Source: Oxyruncus cristatus (lineage: Eukaryota; Chordata; Aves; Passeriformes; Cotingidae). Taken from it: a stretch of DNA of 64,000 bases. Both the position numbers and the translations under genes were made by a program. The notes under the pieces are model-generated. The model saw nothing but the letters and a program-made list of their open reading frames with translations, had not been told where the DNA came from and did no database searches. The stretch spans positions 1 to 64,000 of the forward strand of contig VXAY01006705.1 of assembly GCA_013399855.1 (NCBI GenBank), read 5' to 3'. This document shows positions 12,801-24,800 of this stretch, piece after piece (within the stretch, counting starts at the first letter, position 1; the number at the start of each line of letters is the position of its first letter).

Positions 12801-15800
12801 CTCCAGGAAAACTAAACTTCTCCCTGGATCAGAGCTTCAGGAAAGCTACACCTCTCTCAGGACAAGGGTTTCAGGAAAATTACACTTCTCCCTGGATCAT
12901 CTTTTTAGGAAATCTACATTTCTCTCTGGATCAGGATTTCAGGAAAACTGCACCTCTCATGTGGATCAGGATTTCAGGAAAAATACACCTCTCCCTGGAT
13001 TACGACTCCAGGAAAACTACACTTCTCCCTGGATCACAAGTCCAGGAAAACTCTGGATGACTCTGGTTCAGGACTCCAGGAAAACTACACTTCTCACATG
13101 GATCAGAATTGTAGGAAATCTACACTTCTCTCTGGATCGGGACTCCAGGAAAATTGCACTTCTCCCTGGATCAAGATTTCAGCCAAACTACACCTTTCCA
13201 TGGATCACCATTTCAGGAAAACCACACCTCTCCCTGGATCCCAAAGCCCTGAACAGCGGAACTGGAAAAGCAGGAGCAGCGAAGACCCTTCCTGCTTGGA
13301 AAGGCCATCCCGCGATACTCCAGGGGCTCAGGCAGGTTGTCAGCGCTGGAGTGGGAAGTCAGCAGGATTTTTCCAGCCCGAGCTGACACAGCTCAGGGCT
13401 CAAAAGGTGCCACAAAACCCAAGCAGGGATTGAATGGATGTTGGAGAGGCTCCAAATGAGGCGGGAACGCCCCGGTTGTTGGAGAAGGGACAATTGGCCT
13501 TTGCAAACGTTCTGAGGGGTTAAAAGGGCTTTTTTTTTTTTTGGTGTGTTCTCTTAGTCCGAAAGAAAAAACCATCCAGAAAATGTAGCACAAACAGCAG
13601 GGGAAGCTTCCCGAGCTGGAAATCCATGGGATTGTGTCGATCCTGCCCTGTTATCCCATCCTGTGCCCTGCCAGGACACACCAGCCAGGACAGTGGGACA
13701 GTGGGACCTGAACCCATAATGCTGCTCCCAAACTTAGGCTGGAGCGATGGTCCAACAGCACCACCTAGTCAGAAATCCAGGAATAGGAACAGCTTGGCTT
13801 GTTCTCCAGGGCTCAGGAATGAGCTGAGGCATCAACAGAGCACAATCCACTTCGAACCCTGTTTTTATTCCAGGGAAGTTTCCCCCTCCAGCTCCTGCCC
13901 AACAGCCAAGGCCACGTCAGTGATCCCAGAGCTGCACGTTTCTAAGGAATGGGGTGTGATCCAGCAAGAGGATAAAGATGGCTAATTCCTAATGGATTTG
14001 TGAGCAGGAATCTAAAGGCGTTTTCCTGTTTTTAGAAGGATTTGATTTCTTCATTCACGGAATCATCCCAGAATGGTTTGGGTTGGAAGGATCTTAAAGC
14101 TCATCCCATTCCACCCCCTGCCATGGGCAGGGACACCTTCCACTAGCCCAGGTTGCTCCAACCTGGCCTTGGAGACACTTCCAGGGATGGGGTAGCCACA
14201 GCTTCTCTGGGAATTCCATCCCAGCCCCTCTGCACCCTCCCAGGGCAGGATTTCTTCCCAATCCAAACCTACCGGGGTCCATAAACCACAGCCCTTGCAA
14301 GACATGAAGGGAATTTCCTTCCAGGCAAGCAGGTCTGGAGCTGCTCAGCCAACCCCAAACTTCAGGGAGGAAGATACACCCCTCCCAAGAGTTGGATCTG
14401 CCATCCCAACTTTTTCTTTTGGGAAAGCCCAGAGGCAGAGAAGTGGTAAAGGCTCCACGAGCCACCACTGATTTCAGGGAGCACTGGGAAAAGCTGGACT
14501 CGGGGTCTGAGCTGCAGCATCTCAAACACTCCAGAGCATTCCTGAAAAGGAACGTAGGGAGTAAAAACCTCCAAGGCTGAGTGAAGGCGAAAAGAAATGA
14601 GGAAGTAGGGAATGGAAGGTCGAAGAGTTCATAAAATGAACTCGTTTTCCAAAAAAAACCCTGCCTAATTTTGTAAGAGACTTCCAGAAGTCTCTGGAAG
14701 TCTCTCACTGCCTCCCCACCAGCACATCCAATGGGATTTGGAGACTTCCCACGGGGCCAAGGGATCACAAAAGTCCACCCGAAAACTCGGCAAGCTTGAA
14801 AAAGCAAAAGTTCTCCAGCTGTTAGAGGAAGACACTTCAATCAGGGGGGTTCAAGCTTTTGTGAGCACTCACAGGGTCTTTTTAGACCCTTTATAAGGGA
14901 GCAAAACATTAAAAAAACCCCAAACAACAAAACCCCAGCAAACCCAAAAACTCATTTCCCTTTCACAACTACGGATTGTGGAACAAAAATCACAGCAGCA
15001 GGATAAGACTCGACAGAGGAACAGCGTGGTCGGAAATGGGGAAAAAATGCCACATTTAAGGTAAAGAGAAAGGTCATGATTGCAATGTTTAGCCTCTGAT
15101 TTCCTTGCAGGCCAGGCCCATCTTACCCTGTCTGTTGTCTGGGATGATTTCTGGGATGCCTCATAATCCTTCTTGGTTTCCAGGATTCTTTTGACCAGCC
15201 CACCTGTGGAAAAAAACCGGGATGTTCCTCAGCGTTGCTCGGCACAGAACTTGTTCCAAACCTCCAAATCAGACCCAACCGCTTCCGCTTTTCCTACTGC
15301 AAACAGATTTTTAGGGCCAGAGGGACAGCATTTTATCCTGTACTTTAAATCCCGAGATCCAAAGTGTTTGTCAGCTCCATTTTCTTCTCTGAACTTTTTC
15401 CAGGACTGAGGGCCAGTCCCCCCCTCGGAGCTGACAAGCTGTACCTGCCCCTTGAGGAAAAGTTCATTTGGGAGCTTCCTGCGGGGTTTTCCATCCCGCT
15501 GCCGTGGGAGATGCACAAAGCCCAGGGCCCCACAGCAGCTGGAAATCCAGCGGCACGACGAGCTCCGAGAAATCCCGGCCAGTGTCGCAAATTCCCGCTC
15601 TCAGGAGGGGCTCTCCTGCTTTCATCAGCACTGGAAGTGCTCAGCACTTGCTTTAAACCAAGTTGATTGCATATAGATATATATAAAAAGTACATTTATA
15701 TTTACTAAATCTAAATACAATATATTTAAATTTATATTTATAATATCTAAACCTAAATATAGAATATATTTAGATTTATAAAATCTAAATCTAAATCTAT

Positions 15801-18800
15801 TTATATTTATATTTATAATATCTAAACCTAAATATATATGTATATTTATAAAATCTAAATAAAAATTATATATAATTATATTTATATTTTTAAAATCTAA
15901 ATCTATATATTTATAAAATCTAAATAAAAATTATATATAATTATATTTATATTTTTAAAATCTAAATCTATATATTTATAAAATCTAAATAAAAATTATA
16001 TATAATTATATTTATATTTTTAAAATCTAAATCTATATATTTATAAAATCTAAATAAAAATTATATATAATTATATTTATATTTTTAAAATCTAAATCTA
16101 TATATTTATAAAATCTAAATAAAAATTATATATAATTATATTTATATTTTTAAAATCTAAATCTATATATTTATAAAATCTAAATAAAAATTATATATAA
16201 TTATATTTATATTTTTAAAATCTAAATCTATATATTTATAAAATCTAAATAAAAATTATATATAATTATATTTATATTTTTAAAATCTAAATCTATATAT
16301 TTATAAAATCTAAATAAAAATTATATATAATTATATTTATATTTTTAAAATCTAAATCTATATATTTATAAAATCTAAATAAAAATTATATATAATTATA
16401 TTTATATTTTTAAAATCTAAATCTATATATTTATAAAATCTAAATAAAAATTATATATAATTATATTTATATTTTTAAAATCTAAATCTATATATTTATA
16501 AAATCTAAATAAAAATTATATATAATTATATTTATATTTTTAAAATCTAAATCTATATATTTATAAAATCTAAATAAAAATTATATATAATTATATTTAT
16601 ATTTTTAAAATCTAAATCTATATATTTATAAAATCTAAATAAAAATTATATATAATTATATTTATATTTTTAAAATCTAAATCTATATATTTATAAAATC
16701 TAAACTATATATAATTTTATGTTTATAAAATCTAAATCTATATAAAAGCAAACATACCATGCTTCTGATTCTCCACCAGCTCCACTTCAGGCTCCTGAAC
16801 AGGCAGGAAGAGAGATATAGTTGGGTAAAGTTGGTGTTGCTGTACAATTATTGCAGTGTAAAGCACAGTTTTTCAGGAATACTCAGCTGGAAGCTGCTTG
16901 AGTAAGTCCATTCCAGAATCCCAGACTGGTTGGGGTTGGAAGGACCTGAAAGTTCGACCCATTCCAGCCCTGCCATGGGCAGCGACACCTTCCACTGGAT
17001 CAGGTCGCTCCAGCCTGGCCTTGGACACTTCCAAGGATGGGGCAGCCACAGCTTCTCTGGGAATTCCATCCCAGCCCCTCCTTACCCTCCCAGCCAAGAA
17101 TTCCTTCCCAACATCCCACTCGTCAGTGGGAAGCCATTCCCTGTGTCCTGTCCCTCCATCCCTTGTCCCCAGTCCCTCTCCAGCTCTTTGGAGCCCCTTT
17201 AGGCCCTGCAAGGGGCTCTCAGGTCCCCCCGGAGCCTCCTCTCCACCAAGCTGAACATTCCAACCAAACTGTGGAAAAATGTTCCGTAATTTGCCACGTG
17301 CCCAGACCTTTACGACCTGTGGCAGAGGCCCTGCTGCCTCCACCACAAACTGCTCGTCGTCCTCCTCCTCAGCAACCTGCTGGTCCAGGATCACGGTCGG
17401 GACGGTTTTGGCGCTGCCGCTCCTGCAGGAGACAGGAGGAAAACGGGAATCTTCGGGAGCTCTGCCTGGAATAAAACTACATAAGCAACTAAAACGAAAT
17501 AAGCAACCGAAAGCCAACTACAATCCCAGGATCAGCGAGGTTGGAAAAGCCCTCCAAGGTCACGGAGTCCAACCTGTGGGCGACCCCCACCTTCACCCAG
17601 AGCGGAGCCCCCGCCGTGAGCGGCGGGGGGAGCGGCCAGGGCTGGGGAGGGGCAGCAGAGCTGAGGGCCAGCTGCTCCCAGAGCCGCCGTTCCCCACCTT
17701 TCTGGGAGCAGGGGCTCCGAGCTTTCCTGCCGCTTCACCCGGGGAGGGGCCGGCCTGGCACTGCCGGGGCGCGGGATCCGCCTGGAACGACAGCGGGAAA
17801 AGGGTTGGCACAGGAGACCCGGCAAAGGAAGTCAGCCGGGGATCCCCCTCCGAGCTCATCCCAGCCACACCACCCTCCCCAGGGAGGCCACGGAATGTTC
17901 TTCTCCAACGTCCAACCCTCCCACGGGTCAAGAACAGGACGGAGGATAAAAACCACACCTTTGGGTGGGCTGAGGGGGCACCTCGGGAGGCGCTTCCCCG
18001 CCTTCGGGTTTTTCGGGAGCCACGTTCTCCTCTTCTCTGCCTGCCGGACGAAACAACAGAAAACGGTGGTTTGGCTGGCACGGAAAAAGCTGGTTTTTCT
18101 CTCGACAGCATTTTGGATTTTATCTCAGCACCAGGAAGACGTGCTCGTGGAGCACGGCGCGCGCCAAGCCGCCCGAGTCAGAAATAAAATCCTTTATCAA
18201 GTTAAAGATCTCGGGGGGCTGCCCGTTTTTAACCAATTCGAAAGGGACACTGAAAAATTTAATTTTCTAAAAAAAATTTTTAGATTTTTTTAACTCAGAG
18301 GTTAAGTGTCTTCATTTTTATATAGTGGGAGTTTTTTATATATTGGGAGGGGGTTTTATATATTGGGGTTTTTTATATACTGGGAGTTTTCCTCAGCTAT
18401 GAAAATACAATGACCTCACTCAGTTTTTCCAGAGGATTCTAGGATTTGAGGATTTCTTCTGCATTTCCCCCAAGTCCAGATATTTAATTTAATATTTAAT
18501 ACCAACAAGGAGAAGGAGGAAGGAAAAAAAAAAAAAAATCACATATTTGCACTCCCAAAATGGAAAACTGACCCTGTATTAACGTGGCCATTCAAGAACT
18601 CCCTGGAACAGATTTCAGAAACTTCCCAACAGGTTTTTATTTTCAAGTGAGAACCCACAAAGAGTTTATAAACTCTTATTTTTTTTTAACACAAAGCACT
18701 TTCATAGATGGCTTTTGGTGTTAAATAGAAACCACTCGGATAAAGTTGCTCGAAGCACTTAAACACAACCCACTCGTGTTTTGTTACAGCTTAAAACTTC

Positions 18801-21800
18801 TTAAACCCCTAAAATAGAGGGGGGAAAAGCATTAGAGAAGTGCTTTTTTATTAAAAAGCCCTTTTTTCTAGGGAAAGTTTTTAAGTGTGTTTGATGCCGG
18901 CCTTTTGTCACTGGGATGCCACGGGGAAAATCACCTGGAAATAATACAGAAATAATACTCTAAAAGAGGCAGGAAAAGAAGTTGATTTCAGCTAAAGAAG
19001 TTTATTTCAGCTGAAAAATTTTATTTCAGCTAACAAGCCATGTTTTTATATCACAGAATCACAGGGTGGTTTGGGTTGGAAGGGACCTTAAAGGTCCTGA
19101 ACCTAAAAAATTAAGGTTCACTAATGCACTGTTTCCACTGCCTCGTGGGATAAAGGTGAAAATAAAGAACAGTCAATAAAATAAAGGTTGGATTGATGAT
19201 AAAGGCTGGACTTGATGCTCTTGGAGGTGTTTTCCAACTTTATTTATTCTATGATCCGGAATATTTGGTTCTTTTACCACCTGAGGATCCAACCTGGATC
19301 AATATGAACCTCCAGGTACTCCTCTTACACCCATTCAAATTATAAACAGAGGGACATAAATCAAATATACATAAATATCCCAGCACAGACACATTCCAAT
19401 GGACAGGGCAGCTCCAAGAGATGCCAAGGAATCCGTGTGGAAGTTCCCCCAGCCGTGGAAGGTCCCACAAATGTCTTGGCCATCCTTCTCTCCTTCCTCA
19501 GACTGACACAGGAGGGCTGGGAAACAGCCCTTGCTCTCCCACATCCCACATTCCACATCCCAGGGATCAACCCTCCCAACTAAGCCAAGCATCTGGATCT
19601 GGAGAAAAACAAAAACAGGGCTTTTATCCTTCAACCTCAGCTCTTCCTCCTACATTTTGCTTTCCCAGGGCTCCAAGGAGCTGGATACAAATATCCACGT
19701 CTTCGGGAGCTAGGAACAGCTCGGGGGGGTGGGAAAAAGGGGGAAATCAGAGTGCAGAGGTGGAATTTCCCTCTGGAATCCTGTAAAATGCCAACACTGA
19801 GGCTCCCAAACCTGTCCAAAAAGGCCACGTGCAGTGACTGAGTTCCTACAGAGGGAATCCCGAGGGACTGAGGTGCAGCATTTTCCTTGGGATGCTGCCT
19901 CCTGGAAAACTTGCCAAAGGATAGGAAAAAGAAAGGAGAAGCAATTGTTCTATCAAGGAATGTACACTTTTCAAACCAGATGTGATTAAAGCAGGAGGCA
20001 GAGGTTGGATGAAGTGTAAATCCCCCTCCTCTAACCATTGACCCGCACGGATTGGATCCCAAAGCCCCCACGGCAGTGGAATTTCACCTTTCCCTACCTT
20101 TGTGTTTGCCTGCAGGTGCTGGTTCAGTTTTCTCCTGTGGTTCAGCCCCACCATCCTGTGCAATCCCACTCCTCGTGGCCACAGCTCCTGCAACAAACCG
20201 GCTGATGGCCAAAGGAAACCAAATCGTCGGGAAACAAGTCGAAAGGAAAAGGCCAGGCTAAATCCCTAACAGGATTTTTCAAAGGGCTTCCCCAGTCTGA
20301 CAAACCCTCTCCGGTGGAAATAAATCACATTCCAAGTGCCCAAAGGCTCTTCTAGGGGAGCGCTGAGTGAACTCCTGACGTTCCTGCAAATTATTGGCAA
20401 CTCCTTCAATTCAGAAACAATTAACAGATATTATTTACTAGCCGGGTCAAACAACACAATAATAAGAGCATTTGATCTAATAATTATCCCTAATTAATTC
20501 CTTAAGCTACAAGGGGACGCTGGTGACAAAAGCAAGTAACACACAGTGGAAAAAAGCTGAAATATCCGGCCTAAATCTGATTTTTAACTGGAGAAGAGAC
20601 ATTCCCTCCTTGATTTCCAACGAATATCAGGTAATATAGGAAGTCCTGACCACCATCACCACTGTGCAAGAAGCATCAGCCTCCAGAAGGTTTTCCTACC
20701 CTCTGGATTCCTCCAGGGAATATCCTGAGCTCTGCTCACCTATTGCAGCTCCCCTCCCCCCCCAAAAAAAAGGGGTAATTCCCTAAAATATTTATGGCTC
20801 TGCCCCAGGAAAAGAGGAGGATTTTTATTCTCTCCCTTAGAGCCTGGATTTCATCCTTCAGGAAAACTGGATTTAAGGGACCATCCTATAAATGGGGGGG
20901 TTGGGTCTGGTCACTGCAGTTCCGTGGCAGGTCAGGCTATAAAACAAAGATTCAAATCTTGGGAAATAAAAGAAGTTATAGGATCACCCAAGGATCATTA
21001 AGGAATAAAATAAGACTCTCTTTTCATGGAATCCAGATGGCAATTTTGTTTTAGCTGCAAAATCATTAAAACCTCCGACACTTGTAGATGTGATGTCATA
21101 ATTTCAATTTCCCAGCACCAACTTGCATTAAGCTCCTAAATTAACACAGATCCAGAGTGCCAGGGCTTTTCCAAGGTGCCCAAACATTGGGCATTGTCCT
21201 GGAATCAGGACTGAGAGACCTTCAGCTATTTGGACGTGGAAACCTAAAAGAAAACCCCCAAAGAAAACGTGAGGGTTTGGGAAGATTCAGCAACACTCAG
21301 CTCTTTCCCTTAATTAATAACAGTGACAAGGGCACACTAAGTGGATGAAGATCTTCATTAGTCTAAAAAGCAGCACCAGAATTAGCTATTAATTATAATT
21401 AACCAGAATATAATATATATAAAATACTAATTAATATATATATTAATTATATATAATATATAATTAACCAGAATTGGCGATTTTCCAACAGGCATCGATA
21501 ACAGGGGGCATTTTATCCCCTGAACAGAGACATTAAAGTGATTCCTGAACTTCTGGGGTAGAATTAAAACATCATCAACCACGGAAGGAAAATTAGAATC
21601 CACCAGGTCACTGAAATAAAAATAGGGGGAGGGGGAAAGGCATTTATTTAAAATTTATTTCTTTATTTTATGAGGTAGAAATGAGGTCTGGGGACCAGCC
21701 AGTTTTGTTCCCTATCCCTGTGTTTCTCCAGGCTCTTCCTCTTGGTTTGCCATACAAAGTTTGGATTCCTTTCTCCCTGCTGTGAAAGTATTAAGCACTT

Positions 21801-24800
21801 GGAATGCTCTGAAGACAATCTAGTTCCATATATTACACATTTAACAGATTTCAATACAAAAGCTGGTGAAATAACCAGTGGAAACGAGGCACCTTGACAG
21901 ATAAATAACTGGATTATTTGGAAAGCCTGGTTCGATGTTTATTAAACTCAGTTCAAAGCACTTTAAGGTTAAAACCTTCACTTAAAGCTCGTCTGGAGAG
22001 ACAAAAATGCAGGTGTGAGACGGTTGCTGATGGTTGTCCCGGTTGTTAAACAGCTCCAGGGAACAAAGCCAGAGGTTTCCATCCAAAGGTGCTACAATCC
22101 ATACCCCGGCTCATCTGCCCTGCTCCAACTCCCACCACAAGGTTACCCCTGGAATATTTGAAGTGTCCCAAGCTATGGAAATCACTCACAAAGCTTTGCC
22201 TTGGCTCGATTTCCTCCAACTGGCTTTTTCAACTCCAAGAAAACCCAGCAAGTGGAATACAAATATGGAACAAATATCCCGGGAAATTCCTTTTTGCACT
22301 GGCCTAAAGTTCATCTCTGGGAATCCCAGAATCATTAAGGTTGGAAAAGACCTCCAAGATCATAAAGCCCAACCTCTGGCCTTGCCTGTTTTGTTGGTTG
22401 CTTTTGCCCTTTTTTTTTTTTAGTGTTTTCTTTTTAAATATTATCTTTTCATTTATAACCCCAAAAACTCCTGAAGAGCCAAGAGCAAGACTTTCAGATC
22501 ATAGATTTTCAGATCCTTGAGAAATGACTGAACGATTGAGAAAAGAAGTGAAGTTTGGATTCCCTGAGTAAATTTAGGAAGAGCAAATATTAGTGAGCGA
22601 TAAAATTACAAACTGAGAGTTCGTGGTTGTAGGATTTTTATACAGAAAAGCACATTTTTGCCTCACAGACCCCTTTCATCTTCTAAAACAACCTTAAATG
22701 GCATATCCTAAGCCTTACTAAAGCACTGTGCTTTTACAAAGTCCGAATTTACAAATGTTAAATGTGCCAGGAACAGTTACAGACAAGTCAAAAAGCCCAT
22801 TTAGAGAGAACACAATAATCACCAAGAGAAGGGAATTTATCCCTGCACGAGAAATGTGAGCAAACTGAACCGAACTTCACTTTTTCTGGACCAAATCCAG
22901 GCAGGAAAATTGCCTCTTGGATTCATAAATGCAGGCTGGGAGTATAAACAGAGGCCTGACAATAATAAACAAGGATATTGCAGTATTTCTGCTGTTCCTA
23001 TTCCAGCACATTGAATAGAAATAATCATATCCTCCCTCTGGTTACCTTCTCCTCCGGGTCTGGAGCGTTGCCTTGATCCTTTGGTCGAAGGCTGCCTCGA
23101 TATCCTTGCAGGACTTTCACTCTGGAAAAGAAATGCCACAAATTCATACAACTGTAGATCTAAAAATCCTATAATTACATCTACAATTTGCTTACAGGTG
23201 TTGCTTTTTTGACCTGTACTTCCTTATGCATAGAAAATATTCTCTTCAGAACTGACCCCCACATTTTGAGTTTGTTTCCCTCAAAGCCTGCAGGTTTTTT
23301 TCCTGGATATATATCCCAGGTCAGATTTCCTTAGTGTCAAACCAACATCCAAATGTGAATTAGGAGTATCCAACCCTGTGGAAGTTGTGGAGTGCCTGGG
23401 ATGTCACTGCTGCTCTTGGGACCTGATGCTTGGCTCCTAAAAGGAGGCAAACGCTCCCGATCCCCTCACGACCAGCCGGGAAGTCTTTTAAATTTCATTC
23501 CAAAACAGAAGGAAGGATTAAAAAATTGTCCTACTGGGCTTCCATAGTCCACCCCTCAAATGGCAACTTCCTTGGATAAAGATCCTGGACAAACTAAGTG
23601 GGCGCTGCCACAAAGTCCAGCAGACAATGAATGACCTGAAGGTGCAGCTGGTCCAGGAGGGAGGGGGAGAGTTCCCAAGTGGAAAAGATGAAACTGGAAG
23701 AAACTTCCTTGGTCAGGAGGTGGAGAGGCCAGGAAGTGAAAGCAGGGAAGCACAGGAAGGAATGATCCTGTTTTTCCTGGATGCAGTTGGCCCTGCCTCA
23801 ATCCAGGAACACCTGACCGACAATTCCTTCTGCTCCTGGCAATGCTCCTTGGAAAGGAGCAAGGCTGGAAGTTGTGCAAAAGATGTGCAAAAGCAGCAGC
23901 CCCGTTGGGATGAGATCCCAGCATTCCCAGGGGATTTGCCCCTCACTCTGCCTGAAGCACAGCAGGGGCCAAAGGACTCCAGGGAAGGTGTAAAGGAGGG
24001 TTCCTGCCAGCCCAAGGACACTCCTGGATACGGGAGCAGGGGGGGAAGGAGACAGTCCGTCCCCTTACACCCGCCCTGGCCCCCACGAGGGGATCCTGCT
24101 TCCACGGGGACCAGAGCATGGAGCCAGCAGTGGGATCTGGTCCTCACTGCACACAATAAACCAGCAGCTTCCAACAAGTTTCCCACATGGACGGGGCTCG
24201 GAGCAACCTGGGTGAGTGGAAGGTGTCCCTGCCCACGGCAGGGGGTGGAACCAGGGGGTCTTTAAGGTCCCTTCCACCCAAAACACCCTGGGATTCAATG
24301 ATTCCATGATTCATGCTTCCAACACCTTCCCTGCCCTTATCCCTCACTCCCGGATTTCTTCAGCGAAGGAAGCAACGACCTCTGACCACAGCAAGGTGGA
24401 AGTTCCAGGTGAGCTGCAGAATTCCACTTTACATTTCCGGGCTTTCTGTCCCAAAAACCTCTGCCCCTTACCCAAAATCCTGAAATGTGTTCAGCACCTC
24501 ACAGGATTTCCTTCCTCACGCCCTTTTTTTGAGGGAGTTTGTGTGAACTCACAGTCCCTGAACTTGGCATCCAGGATTTATTCCAGCCCCGCTGACAATC
24601 CCCATCCCTAAGGCTGGGAAAGACCTCCAAGAGCACCCAGTCCAACCTTCAATGTCCGTGTGTGTTTGACCTAAAAATGAGGGTTACAAATTCTTCCAGC
24701 TTCACGCCTGGATCTTGCACCGACCTGCAGGAGAAAACTGGCGAATCCCACGGTTCATATTCCATAATATCTTGCACACAGGGCAACGGCCCATCCCACA

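Noticed and set aside
12071..13386. Plus-strand open frames with repeated LLPGSxxQE-like peptides
   Set aside because: Created by the 34-bp minisatellite inside a TRAF3IP1 intron.
15667..16745. AT-rich array considered as a replication origin or matrix-attachment site
   Set aside because: AT-richness alone cannot support this; it is recorded as a tandem repeat only.
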